A DNA stretch of 24,428 nt from Alistipes sp. CAG:831 (GTDB lineage: Bacteria; Bacteroidota; Bacteroidia; Bacteroidales; UBA932), in contig HF990396.1 of the NCBI GenBank assembly GCA_000432775.1, positions 532 to 24,959 of the forward strand, written 5' to 3'. The position numbers and the translations under genes were made by a program. Every line of letters starts with the position of its first letter. Position 1 is the first letter of the stretch. Below, one piece after another: positions 1 to 8,375 of the stretch. The notes beneath the pieces are model-generated. The model ran no database searches. It was not told the origin of the DNA and saw nothing but the letters and a program-made list of their open reading frames with translations.

Positions 1-1383
1 GAGCACATCACCGGCAATCTGGAGTGGGACGGTCTGTCCCGCCCGAAGATTTACTATGCGGTGGCCTCGCTGTGGTGCGGGATTTTTCTCTCGGTGATGG
101 ACGGCAATATCTGCAATGTGGCCCTGCCTACCATCTCGCAGGAGCTGGGGGTGTCGTCTGCGGATTCCATCTGGGTGGTCAACTCGTTCCAGCTGGTGAT
201 TATGATGACCCTGCTGTCGTTTTCCTCCATCGGAGAGCTGCTGAGCTACAAGCGGGTGTATGTCTCGGGGACGGTGCTGTTCACCGTCGGCTCGCTGTTC
301 TGCGCCCTGTCGCATACGCTGCCGCTCCTGGTTGCCTCAAGGGCGTTTCAGGGGCTGGGTGCGGCGATGATGATGAGTGTCAATACCACTCTTGTGAAAA
401 TCACCTATCCCCAAAAGTACCTGGGCAGGGGAGTGGGGCTTAACGCCACGGTGGTGGCCCTTGCCTCAGTGGCCGGTCCTACGGTTGCGGCAGGTATTCT
501 TTCGTTCGCCTCCTGGCCCTGGCTCTTCGCAATCAACATTCCGGTGGGAATAGTGACGTTCTTCATGGCATTCAAGCATCTGCCGGACAATCCTACCCAC
601 ATCGAGGGACGGCATTTCAATATCCGGGACGGCCTGCTCAATGCCGCCGTATTCGGCTTGCTGATAGGCTGCATCGAGATGTATTCGCACGGGGCGAAGT
701 CCGTTACGGTGCTTGTCGGGGTCGCCCTGCTGGTTGTCCTGGGCAGTATCTACGTGCGGACCCAGCTCCGCCGCCGCTGGCCCATGCTGCCGTTCGACCT
801 GCTCCGTATCCCCGTATTCTCGATGTCGGTGCTCACCAGTATTATCTCCTTTACCGCCCAGATGACGGCGATGGTGGCCATACCGTTCATGCTCCTGCAT
901 ACTTTCGGGATGAATGCCGTAGAGACCGGACTGCTGATGACTTCCTGGCCGCTGGTCATCGTGTTCGTGGCCCCGCTGGCCGGCTTGCTCATAGGCAGGG
1001 TGCATCCCGGAGTGCTGGGATGTTTCGGTCTGCTGCTGATGAGTGCCGGCTGTTTCCTGCTTTCATTTATTCCTGAGAACGCCTCGCATCCGGACATAGC
1101 ATGGCGGCTGATGATGTGCGGGGCCGGATTCGGGTTCTTCCAGTCGCCCAACAACCACATGCTTCTGAGTTCCGCGCCCAACCACCGTGCCGGCAGCGCG
1201 GGAGGCATGCTTGCAACGGCCCGCCTCGTAGGCCAGTCCACCGGTGCGGCCCTCGTCGCCCTCTTCTTCCATCTTTTCGGAGACGGTGCTCCCCACGACG
1301 CCATGCTCCTGGCCGGCATCCTCACCATCTGCGGCGCCATTTCCTCTGTCAGCCGCCTCGGGCTGCGTTCTCCCGTAAAGTAA
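1..1383 (+). CDS. MFS drug exporter, DHA2-like (5' end outside window)
   Basis: This is an inner-membrane major facilitator transporter of the DHA2 (EmrB/QacA-like) type, probably a proton-driven exporter; the substrate is unknown. The frame is open from base 1, and the first residues (EHITGNLEWDGL) match residues 4-15 of the neighbouring paralogue, so only a few codons lie outside the window. A GTG at 61 gives a shorter frame but would cut into the first helix. Family marks are the first-helix DGNICNVALP motif (DHA2 D1 type), the IWVVNSFQL segment, a degenerate motif A (GELLSYKRVYVSG) and a motif C-like GPTVAAGILSF. It has about 460 residues, short for a 14-helix DHA2 protein, so the helix number is uncertain. 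The next gene is a tandem copy starting 33 bp downstream. Confidence 0.88.
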   Translation, partial: EHITGNLEWDGLSRPKIYYAVASLWCGIFLSVMDGNICNVALPTISQELGVSSADSIWVVNSFQLVIMMTLLSFSSIGELLSYKRVYVSGTVLFTVGSLFCALSHTLPLLVASRAFQGLGAAMMMSVNTTLVKITYPQKYLGRGVGLNATVVALASVAGPTVAAGILSFASWPWLFAINIPVGIVTFFMAFKHLPDNPTHIEGRHFNIRDGLLNAAVFGLLIGCIEMYSHGAKSVTVLVGVALLVVLGSIYVRTQLRRRWPMLPFDLLRIPVFSMSVLTSIISFTAQMTAMVAIPFMLLHTFGMNAVETGLLMTSWPLVIVFVAPLAGLLIGRVHPGVLGCFGLLLMSAGCFLLSFIPENASHPDIAWRLMMCGAGFGFFQSPNNHMLLSSAPNHRAGSAGGMLATARLVGQSTGAALVALFFHLFGDGAPHDAMLLAGILTICGAISSVSRLGLRSPVK

Positions 1384-1398
1384 ATTTGCGTACATTTG
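1381..1398 (+). promoter_or_regulatory. Candidate Bacteroidetes -7 boxes between the MFS genes
   Basis: Two matches to TAnnTTTG occur: TAAATTTG at 1381-1388, overlapping the upstream stop codon, and TACATTTG at 1391-1398. The latter would start transcription about 12 nt before ATG 1417. No good TTTG -33 box lies at the right distance, so the second gene may instead be read through from the first. Confidence 0.35.
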
Positions 1399-1416
1399 CC
1401 GAAGTCACGCAGTAAA

Positions 1417-2796
1417 ATGGAAGAAGAAAGGATCACCGGCAATCTGGAGTGGGACGGTCTGCATAGGCCGCAGCTTTTCTACGCCATGGGCGCGGTGTGG
1501 TGCGGCATCTTCCTGTCGGTGGTGGACGGCAATATCTGCAATGTGGCCCTGCCGGTGATAGCGCAGGAACTCGGTGTCTCGCCTGCTGATTCGATATGGG
1601 TGGTCAATGCTTTCCAGCTCGTGGTGATGATGGCCCTGCTGCCGTTCTCGACACTCGGGGAGCTGTACAGCTATAAAAAAGTGTATCTGTCGGGAGTGGC
1701 CGTGTTTACGGTGGCATCCGTTTTCTGCACGGTTTCCCACAGTCTGCTTATGCTCGTGGCATCCAGGGCATTCCAGGGGCTTGGGGCGGCGATGATGATG
1801 AGTGTCAATACCTCCGTGGCCAAACTGGTGTTTCCCAAGCGGCATTTCGGCAAGGGGGTGGGAATCAATGCCACCGTAGTGGCCCTCTCGGCCGTGTCCG
1901 GTCCGTCGATAGCGGCCGCCATACTGTCTTTCGCCTCCTGGCCCTGGCTGTTCGCCATCAATATCCCGGTGGGGATAGTGACATTCCTGATGGGGTGGCG
2001 TTTCCTCCCTGACAATCCCACTCATATCGTCGGACGCCGTTTCCATGTCGGGGACGCCCTTCTCAACGCCGCCGTATTCGGTCTTCTCATAGGCTGCATC
2101 GAGATGTATTCGCACGATGTCAGTCCTGCGGTCGTAGCTGTGGCCGCTGCCGTGCTGCTCGCACTGGGTTTCCTGTATATCCGCAGTCAGCTCCGCCGCA
2201 GATATCCGATGCTGCCCTTTGACCTGCTGCGTATTCCGGCATTTTCCATGTCGGTGGTCACCAGCATTGTCTCCTATACGGCCCAGATGATGGTGCTGGT
2301 CGGTATGCCTTTCATGCTGCTGCATACCTTCGGGATGAATCCCGTGGAGACCGGTGCCGTAATGACCGCCTGGCCGTTCATAGTGATGTTCGTGGCGCCT
2401 TTGTCCGGCTCGCTGAGCGGCAAGATCCACCCGGGCCTGTTAGGTGGTTTCGGTCTGCTGCTTATGAGTGCCGGCTGCTTCCTGCTCTCGCAGATGCCGG
2501 CGGATGCCTCCCCCTTTGCCCTCGGCTGGAGACTCGCCCTCTGCGGCGCCGGTTTCGGATTCTTCCAGTCGCCCAACAACCATCTGCTCCTGAGCTCCGC
2601 GCCCAACCACCGGGCCGGCAGTGCAAGCGGCATGCTCTCCACCGCCCGCCTGACAGGCCAGGCCACCGGCACAGCTCTCGTCGCCCTATTCTTCCACCTC
2701 TTCGGAGACAAGGCTCCGCATGACGCGATGCTCCTTGCCGGCATACTGGTCGTCTGCGCCGCCTTCTTCTCCTTTCTCCGTCTTCGTTCCAGATAG
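1417..2796 (+). CDS. MFS drug exporter, DHA2-like, tandem paralogue
   Basis: This is the second major facilitator exporter, 459 residues, highly similar by eye to the preceding gene along its whole length (shared MSVNT, SFASWPWLFAINIPVGIVTF, GCIEMYSH, GFFQSPNNH and SAPNHRAGSA blocks). It is predicted to be an inner-membrane proton-coupled exporter of unknown substrate. ATG 1417 is chosen because its product MEEERITGNLEW lines up with the N-terminus of the first copy. A TTG at 1396 would add seven residues but overlaps a promoter-like -7 box. The DHA2 first-helix motif DGNICNVALP and motif A (GELYSYKKVYLSG) are present. The stop lies 5 bp from the stop of the converging ATPase gene. The pair arose by tandem duplication; divergence is concentrated in loops and the last helix. 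Confidence 0.9.
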   Translation: MEEERITGNLEWDGLHRPQLFYAMGAVWCGIFLSVVDGNICNVALPVIAQELGVSPADSIWVVNAFQLVVMMALLPFSTLGELYSYKKVYLSGVAVFTVASVFCTVSHSLLMLVASRAFQGLGAAMMMSVNTSVAKLVFPKRHFGKGVGINATVVALSAVSGPSIAAAILSFASWPWLFAINIPVGIVTFLMGWRFLPDNPTHIVGRRFHVGDALLNAAVFGLLIGCIEMYSHDVSPAVVAVAAAVLLALGFLYIRSQLRRRYPMLPFDLLRIPAFSMSVVTSIVSYTAQMMVLVGMPFMLLHTFGMNPVETGAVMTAWPFIVMFVAPLSGSLSGKIHPGLLGGFGLLLMSAGCFLLSQMPADASPFALGWRLALCGAGFGFFQSPNNHLLLSSAPNHRAGSASGMLSTARLTGQATGTALVALFFHLFGDKAPHDAMLLAGILVVCAAFFSFLRLRSR

Positions 2797-2801
2797 TTCC
2801 G

Positions 2802-4076
2802 CTATTGCTTCAGGCAACCGATGGGGACAATGTAGATGCCGTCCTCTTTCCGTCTGTAAGCTATATCCCCGATTCCAGTAAGAACCATCAGGAATGAGGG
2901 GGCTTTCATTCTGTCAGTGTCTATGCGCTCACTTAGGGTTTTAAGAGTCCTGCATCCTTCGGATATAAGATGTGTGCCGCCCAGCTTTATCTCTACCAGA
3001 CCGTAGGAGCCGTTGCGCAGATGCACCACCGCATCACATTCCAGCCCGGATGAGTCACGATAATGGTATACAGTTCCCATAAGTGCCTCTGCGTAGGTAC
3101 GCAGGTCACGCATACATAAAGTCTCGAAAAAAAGTCCCATGGTCTTGATGTCTGCCAGAAGTTCCTCCGGGCCTGTCTGAAGTATTGCCGTACCTATTGA
3201 CGGATCAATATAGTATCTTGTGGCAGAAGTACGTATTGCAGTTTTTGACCTTAGATTGGGATTCCATGCCTGCGCCTCCTCTATTACAAACAGTCTGCCG
3301 AGAGCGGTGATATATGCGGCAACTGTATCAGAGTCCAATGTGGTTGTGTCATTGGATTTGATATCGGCGCAAATGGTCTCGTAAGACGCCTGTGAGCCTT
3401 GAAGGCGTGCGTATGAGCGCATAAGCCTTTTCACACGCTCTGGGTTGCGGTTGATGTTGTCTACCTTGGATATATCCCTGTTGGTAATGGCATCGCAGTA
3501 ATCAAATGACTGGTCCAGTGCGATGTCTTTATTTTGGTCAATGGCTTTCGGCCATCCGCCACGGCATATCAGAAACGCTATGTCTTCCATTGAAAGACGA
3601 TTTTCAGCATAGATGCTTCCGGGGGCTGAGAACAGGTCTTCCAGGCTTATCTCTCCGGAAGATTCTCCAGACTCGTACAATGCCATAGGGCGCATTCTGA
3701 GCCAAGCGAAACGTCCTGTTCCGGAATGCTGAATATCCTTGTTGTCAACGGGAAGGGACGAACCGGTCAATATGAAGTGGCCTGTTCCGTCTCTATGATC
3801 AGCCTCATATCTTACAGCATCCCATAACTTGGGAGCAATCTGCCATTCATCGATCAACCTTGGAGTCTTGCCTTGCAGTAATAGTGACGGATTGATATCC
3901 GCCCGTATTTTATTCTGCTCAATATGTTGAGGATCATCCATATAGATGATGCTGGCCGCTTGCTGTTCAGCAGTGGTCGTTTTCCCGCACCATTTTGGGC
4001 CTTCTATCAATACAGCCCCTTTACCTGCCAGTTTCCTTGCAAGAAGTGCGTCTGCCGCTCTTTTTCTATAATACAT
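2802..4076 (-). CDS. AAA family ATPase with DUF4143-type C-terminus
   Basis: This 424-residue protein has the two-part build common in stand-alone Bacteroidales ATPases. The N-terminal P-loop domain has Walker A GPKWCGKT (residues 26-33), Walker B LIDEWQ (74-79) and a sensor-1-like ILTGSS (102-107). The C-terminal DUF4143-type part ends in a nuclease-like PD-(D/E)xK pattern (D348 in ECDAVV, E362 and K364 in LVEIK), so a restriction-like fold is likely but activity is unproven. The family's cellular role is unsettled; links to mobile DNA or defence have been suggested. The GC content is lower than that of the flanking MFS and YfhO genes, which hints at separate acquisition. The gene converges on the MFS gene with 5 bp between stops and has direct repeats in its promoter region. 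Start ATG 4076 gives the usual short lead-in before Walker A. Confidence 0.9.
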   Translation of the reverse strand: MYYRKRAADALLARKLAGKGAVLIEGPKWCGKTTTAEQQAASIIYMDDPQHIEQNKIRADINPSLLLQGKTPRLIDEWQIAPKLWDAVRYEADHRDGTGHFILTGSSLPVDNKDIQHSGTGRFAWLRMRPMALYESGESSGEISLEDLFSAPGSIYAENRLSMEDIAFLICRGGWPKAIDQNKDIALDQSFDYCDAITNRDISKVDNINRNPERVKRLMRSYARLQGSQASYETICADIKSNDTTTLDSDTVAAYITALGRLFVIEEAQAWNPNLRSKTAIRTSATRYYIDPSIGTAILQTGPEELLADIKTMGLFFETLCMRDLRTYAEALMGTVYHYRDSSGLECDAVVHLRNGSYGLVEIKLGGTHLISEGCRTLKTLSERIDTDRMKAPSFLMVLTGIGDIAYRRKEDGIYIVPIGCLKQ

Positions 4077-4101
4077 AATGAATATCAGAGTTTTACTGCA
4101 G

Positions 4102-4109
4102 CAAAGATA
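4102..4109 (-). promoter_or_regulatory. Candidate -7 box of the ATPase gene
   Basis: CAAAGATA on the plus strand reads TATCTTTG on the minus strand, a match to TAnnTTTG, 26 bp before ATG 4076. The -33 position would fall inside the first direct repeat, where only a poor match exists. Confidence 0.45.
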
Positions 4110-4114
4110 GCAAA

Positions 4115-4176
4115 TTCGGTTATTTGTTGGAAATTTTTTCGGTTATTTGTCGGAAAATTTTTCGGCTATTTGTAGA
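4115..4176. repeat. Three 23-bp direct repeats upstream of the ATPase gene
   Basis: Units begin at 4115, 4138 and 4161, exactly 23 bp apart. Each starts TTCGG(T/C)TATTTGT, followed by (T/C)GGAAA and a T-run in the first two units; the third is shorter and diverges after about 16 bases. The array sits just upstream of the ATPase -7 box, and the third unit overlaps the last codons and stop of the aminotransferase remnant. Regular spacing suggests binding sites on successive helical turns (an operator or iteron-like array), but this is inference. Confidence 0.8.
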
Positions 4177-4537
4177 CGTTGGCGTTTATTATCAGGTCTC
4201 CGAGCCCGTTCATAGCATTGATGAGGTGGATGCGGGGAAGGTCCTCGGGACGGATATCGGCTTCGCGGAGGAGGCCGGAGTCCAGCAGGTGCTGTCTCAT
4301 GGTACCGTGCAGCAGTGGAGTGGCAGGGGTGAGCAGAGCTCCGGAGCTGTCCTCGCACACAATGTTGGTGAATGTGGTGTCGGTTATGAGGCCTCCGACG
4401 GTGAGGAGGGCGGTCTCACCGGGGCGGCAGAGGGCCTGAAGACGGTCTAAGGGCGAGCTTCCGAAGGAGTGGGAAGTGGGTGATGCTGGAGGTGATGCTG
4501 GAGGTGACGGTGGAGGTGACGATGGAGTGAAGGGCAA
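4166..4537 (-). pseudogene. Class IV aminotransferase, C-terminal remnant
   Basis: Only the C-terminal half of a PLP-fold class IV aminotransferase-like protein (branched-chain aminotransferase / aminodeoxychorismate lyase superfamily) is present. Recognisable blocks in the 123-residue frame are GLITDTTFTNIV (49-60), TPATPLLHGTMRQ (70-82) and LINAMNGL (105-112), ending in NVYK. Short Bacteroidales members are about 200 residues, so roughly 90-100 N-terminal residues, including the PLP-lysine region, are missing. The frame instead begins with a Ser/Pro-rich stretch encoded by a 12-bp tandem repeat and has only a TTG as possible start; no ATG was found in frame. The YfhO promoter region follows directly. 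This is most likely a deletion-derived pseudogene, although expression of a short peptide cannot be excluded. Confidence 0.75.
4479..4526. repeat. 12-bp tandem repeat, four units
   Basis: Four contiguous 12-mers: GGTGATGCTGGA twice (4479-4490, 4491-4502), then GGTGACGGTGGA (4503-4514) and GGTGACGATGGA (4515-4526). On the minus strand they encode Ser-Pro-Pro-X units at the start of the aminotransferase remnant. The array marks the place where homology to the aminotransferase stops and is typical of slippage-grown repeats. Confidence 0.9.
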
Positions 4538-4578
4538 TACTGGTGGTTGAGAATATGCGCGTTTATATGGAAAAAGAG

Positions 4579-4586
4579 TATATTTG
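4579..4586 (+). promoter_or_regulatory. -7 box of the YfhO-MFS operon
   Basis: TATATTTG is an exact TAnnTTTG match, 37 bp before ATG 4624, giving a leader of about 30 nt. A TTTG -33 element at 19-21 bp spacing was not found. Confidence 0.5.
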
Positions 4587-4623
4587 CAAGTTGCAATAAC
4601 TTTCGACGGAAAAACGGAATACG

Positions 4624-7176
4624 ATGAAGATAAATGAAATACTCAGGAAGGCCCTGCCGTATGTGCTTATCGTGGTGGGGTTTGTAGTGATTGCGTATGC
4701 CTATGCGCCTCAGGTGCTGCAGGGCAAGGTGGTGAATCAGGCGGATATATCCTCCTGGAAGGGGATGTCGCACGAGATTGTGGAGTGGAATGAGGGGCAT
4801 CCGGACGATCCGGCGCTTTGGACGGGGTCGATGTTCGGCGGCATGCCGGCTACTCAGATATCTGTGCCGTACAAGGGGGATGCGACGACTCCGCTCTACG
4901 ACCTGCTGTTCTGGGGCGAGCGTCCGCCCAGCTATCTGATCATCTCGCTGCTCGGAGGCTTCCTGCTGTTCCTGGCCTTCGGGGTCAATCCCTGGCTTTC
5001 GGCGGTCGGGGCCATTGCGGTGACTTTCTGTTCCTACAACATGCAGATCATCCAGGTCGGCCACAACACCAAGATGGTGGCCATAGCCTTCATGCCGTGG
5101 GTGCTGGCGGCTCTGGTCTATGCCTACAGACGCAAGGCCCTCCTCGGTGCGGTATTCTTCGCCCTCGCCCTGAGCTTTCAGATAAAGGCCAATCATCCCC
5201 AGATTACATATTATCTGGCGTTCATCGTTTTCGGTTACGCCATCGCGGAGCTGTGCGGGGCGGTTGTGGCCCAGAGGAAAATGAAGGCTGCGACGCCTCC
5301 TTTCCGTGAGACACCGGTGGGCCGCTGGCTCATGGCCTCCGTTCTCGTACTGGTCGGCGGCCTGCTGGGCATTGCCACCAATGCCAACAAGCTGCTGCCT
5401 ACCTACGAATACGCGGAGTACACCATGCGCGGGGGCTCGGAACTGACCCACGACGAGCACAACCAGACCGGTGACGGCCTCAAGCTGGATTATGCGACGG
5501 CCTGGTCATACGGCATCAATGAGGTGCCCAATCTGCTTATCCCCAACTTCAACGGCGGTGCATCCTCCGGTGAGCTTTCCCGCGGGTCGGCTACCTACAA
5601 GGCCCTGCAGTCAATGGGCGCATCCAATATCGAGTCCCTTCGCAAGGGCATGCCCCTTTACTGGGGACCGCAGCCTTTTACCGCCGGCCCGATGTATCTC
5701 GGTGCCGTGTCTCTTTTCCTCTTCGTATTCGGCCTCTGCGTGATACGGGGCCGCTACAAATGGTGGATAGCCGGAGTCTCGGTCCTCGCCCTGCTCCTGG
5801 CCTGGGGCTCGCATTTCATGTGGTTCTCCGAGCTGTTCTTCAAGTATGCTCCTCTGTACAATAAGTTCCGCACCGTCTCCATGATTCTGGTCATACTTCA
5901 GGTGACTGTCCCGCTGATGGGCATTCTCGGTCTCAATGCCGCCCTTTTCGGCAAGGAACCCCTGCCGGAGAAGAAGATAAGGAACGGCCTGCTGACCGCC
6001 CTCGGGGTTACCGGCGGCATATCCCTGCTCTTCGCCCTCTTCCCGGGTCTGGCCGGTGACTTCTCCTCGGCGAGCGATGCAGCCGTGTTCGGGGCCAATG
6101 ACCAGCTCATCAGTGCTCTCCAGGACGACCGCCGCAGTCTTCTGCGGGCTGATGCCTTCCGTTCTCTGATATTCATTGTCCTTGCGGCAGGTGTGTTCCT
6201 CGCCGCATGGAAGAGGAAGCTGAAGGCTCTGCCGGCCGTGGCAGTTATAGGAGTCCTGCTCCTAGTTGACCTGTGGGGAGTGGACAAGCGGTATCTGAAC
6301 AAGGAGCATTTTGTCACCGTGCGCAATTTCGACGCCCAGTTCAATCCCCGTCCGGTGGACAATGCCATACATCAGGACACGGATCTCTCCTACCGTGTAC
6401 TCGACCTGAGCGTCAACACCTTCAACGACGCTATCGTCAGCTACCACCACAAGACCGTAGGCGGATACAGCCCTGCCAAGCTCCAGCGGTATCAGGATCT
6501 GATAGATTTCCATATCGCTCCGGAGATGAGCCGCCTGGCTTCGGATATCAATGCCGTCATCCCCACGGCCTCCACAATCGCCGATCTGGAGGAAGGCCTG
6601 CAATACTATCCTGTCCTGGCCATGCTCAACACCAAGTATATCGTCATAGACGGCAACAGCTATCCCCTGACCTACGGACAGCGTCTGGGTAATGCCTGGT
6701 TCGTGGAGCGCTCCCGCACCGCACCGACCGCTGATGCGGAGATGGCCGCACTCGGGCAGATTCACCCCGGAAAGGAGGCCGTCATCTTCGACGCACAGGC
6801 CGCTGAGGGTACTGCCGCCGAATATCCCGGTGCCGCGGAGGGAAGCATTGTTCTGAAGGAATACAGTCCCAACCGTCTGAGCTACGAAGTCTCCGCCGCT
6901 GCCCGCGGACTGGCGGTCTTCAGCGAGATATACTACCCTGCCGGATGGAGGGCATTCATAGACGGAGAGGAGGTTCCCATCCTCCGTGCCGACTACACCC
7001 TCCGAGCCCTGCTGATAGACGAGGGGAGCCACGAGGTGGAATTTGTCTACGACCCCGGCTCTTTCACCATAGGCAGGAACATTTCCCTTGCATCCTCGCT
7101 GGTCATTATCCTGGCTCTGGCCGGATGCATACTTTATTCATTTTTCTACGGACATAAGAAAAGACAACCCCGATGA
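4624..7176 (+). CDS. YfhO family polytopic membrane protein
   Basis: This 850-residue inner-membrane protein matches the Bacteroidetes YfhO family (GT-C-like polytopic proteins). The first helix is at about residues 12-32 and is followed by the family-typical extracytoplasmic loop WTGSMFGGMPATQIS with acidic and Gly residues. Around a dozen helices run to about residue 550. A large periplasmic C-terminal domain then carries EIYYPAGWRAFIDG and EGSHEVEFVYDPGSF, before a last helix at about 820-842 and a basic tail. Characterised Gram-positive YfhO relatives help glycosylate cell-wall polymers; the Bacteroidetes substrate is not known, so a role in envelope glycan decoration is inference. ATG 4624 is the only start that keeps the N-terminal helix. 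The stop overlaps the next gene's ATG (ATGA). Confidence 0.88.
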   Translation: MKINEILRKALPYVLIVVGFVVIAYAYAPQVLQGKVVNQADISSWKGMSHEIVEWNEGHPDDPALWTGSMFGGMPATQISVPYKGDATTPLYDLLFWGERPPSYLIISLLGGFLLFLAFGVNPWLSAVGAIAVTFCSYNMQIIQVGHNTKMVAIAFMPWVLAALVYAYRRKALLGAVFFALALSFQIKANHPQITYYLAFIVFGYAIAELCGAVVAQRKMKAATPPFRETPVGRWLMASVLVLVGGLLGIATNANKLLPTYEYAEYTMRGGSELTHDEHNQTGDGLKLDYATAWSYGINEVPNLLIPNFNGGASSGELSRGSATYKALQSMGASNIESLRKGMPLYWGPQPFTAGPMYLGAVSLFLFVFGLCVIRGRYKWWIAGVSVLALLLAWGSHFMWFSELFFKYAPLYNKFRTVSMILVILQVTVPLMGILGLNAALFGKEPLPEKKIRNGLLTALGVTGGISLLFALFPGLAGDFSSASDAAVFGANDQLISALQDDRRSLLRADAFRSLIFIVLAAGVFLAAWKRKLKALPAVAVIGVLLLVDLWGVDKRYLNKEHFVTVRNFDAQFNPRPVDNAIHQDTDLSYRVLDLSVNTFNDAIVSYHHKTVGGYSPAKLQRYQDLIDFHIAPEMSRLASDINAVIPTASTIADLEEGLQYYPVLAMLNTKYIVIDGNSYPLTYGQRLGNAWFVERSRTAPTADAEMAALGQIHPGKEAVIFDAQAAEGTAAEYPGAAEGSIVLKEYSPNRLSYEVSAAARGLAVFSEIYYPAGWRAFIDGEEVPILRADYTLRALLIDEGSHEVEFVYDPGSFTIGRNISLASSLVIILALAGCILYSFFYGHKKRQPR

Positions 7177-8375
7177 CCCCGCATAAAGACAGGCTGGTCT
7201 CTCCCGGCTACTGTTTCATCCTCGCAGCTAACTTCCTGCTGTATTTCGGCTTCTATCTGCTGATGCCTGTTTTTCCGTTTTATCTGGTTGAGGAGTTCGG
7301 AGTCTCCGAGGGGGCCGTGGGAGCGATTCTCGCCTGCTACACGATAGCCGCTCTGGCCGTCCGTCCGTTCTCGGGCTACCTGCTGGACAGTTTCGCCCGC
7401 AAGCCGCTGTACCTGATAGCATTTTTAGTATTTACCCTGATATTCGGAGGCTATATCGTCACCGGGACTGTGCTGATGTTCATCGTCCTGAGGATAGTGC
7501 ACGGTTTCTCGTTCGGGACAGTCACCGTGGCGGGCAACACCATCGTCATAGACATCACGCCCTCGTCGCGCAGGGGGGAGGCCGTGGGCTACTACGGTCT
7601 GGCCAACAACATCGCCATGTCCCTCGGCCCGATGACCGGCCTGTTCATGCACGACCACGTGTCATTCGATACGATTTTCACCACTGCCCTGTGCTGCTGT
7701 ATGGCCGGACTGATATGCGCCTGCTGCATCAGGACTCCCAAGAAGCAGCCGGTGCCGCGCACAGCCATTTCCCTGGACCGTTTCGTGCTGCTCAAGGGCA
7801 TACCCCTCGGCCTGGACCTGCTGCTGCTCTCGATTCCATACGGCATGACCACCACCTACGTGGCGATGTACGCCAGGAATATGGGCATCACCGGCGGTAC
7901 GGGTCTGTTCTTCACCTGCATGGCCGTCGGTCTGGCCGTCTCCCGTCTGTTCTCGGGCAAGCAGGTGGACCGCGGACATATCACGGAGGTGATACATATC
8001 GCTTTCTATCCGGTGATACTGTGTTTCCTGAGCCTCTTCCTGTGCGAGAGGGTGGCACCCCATTCGATAAGGGCGGCTGAGATCATGCTGTACACTACGG
8101 CCCTGGTGCTCGGAGCCGGCTTCGGGACGATGTTCCCGGCCTTCAACACCATGTTCGTCAACCTCGGCCGGCACGACCAGCGCGGCACGGCCACTTCGAC
8201 CTACCTCACCTCTTGGGACATAGGCATCGGAATCGGACTTGTACTGGGCGGAGTTATAGGGGAGCGTCTGTCTTTCTCCTACGCCTACCTGACAGGAGCC
8301 GTCCTGAGCCTCGTTTCCCTTCTCGGCTTCGTTTTCTACGCGGCTCCCCATTTCCACCGGAACCGGGTGGAGTAG
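7173..8375 (+). CDS. MFS transporter, 12-helix type
   Basis: This 400-residue major facilitator transporter differs from the DHA2 pair at the window start. The N-terminus LLYFGFYLLMPVFPFYL is followed by EEFGVSEGAVGAIL and motif A-like RPFSGYLLDSFARKPL, a pattern common in sugar-efflux/arabinose-permease-like MFS proteins. Later segments include GTMFPAFNTMFVNLG and a final helix near the C-terminus PHFHRNRVE. The substrate is unknown. Its ATG lies inside the YfhO stop (ATGA at 7173-7176), so the two are translationally coupled and probably act together. The last 122 bp are also read antisense by the RND permease gene. Confidence 0.88.
   Translation: MTPHKDRLVSPGYCFILAANFLLYFGFYLLMPVFPFYLVEEFGVSEGAVGAILACYTIAALAVRPFSGYLLDSFARKPLYLIAFLVFTLIFGGYIVTGTVLMFIVLRIVHGFSFGTVTVAGNTIVIDITPSSRRGEAVGYYGLANNIAMSLGPMTGLFMHDHVSFDTIFTTALCCCMAGLICACCIRTPKKQPVPRTAISLDRFVLLKGIPLGLDLLLLSIPYGMTTTYVAMYARNMGITGGTGLFFTCMAVGLAVSRLFSGKQVDRGHITEVIHIAFYPVILCFLSLFLCERVAPHSIRAAEIMLYTTALVLGAGFGTMFPAFNTMFVNLGRHDQRGTATSTYLTSWDIGIGIGLVLGGVIGERLSFSYAYLTGAVLSLVSLLGFVFYAAPHFHRNRVE

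Noticed and set aside
1405..2430. Long open frame of 341 codons on the minus strand
   Set aside because: It lies antisense to the well-supported second MFS gene and its product is His/Gln/Arg-rich without family motifs; it is a GC-rich shadow frame.
4479..4526. Short regular repeats as a possible CRISPR array
   Set aside because: Units are contiguous 12-mers with no spacers; this is a tandem minisatellite.
4447..5460. Open frame of 337 codons on the minus strand
   Set aside because: It is antisense to the YfhO gene, has a low-complexity His/Arg-rich product and competes with the aminotransferase remnant frame, which shows real homology blocks.
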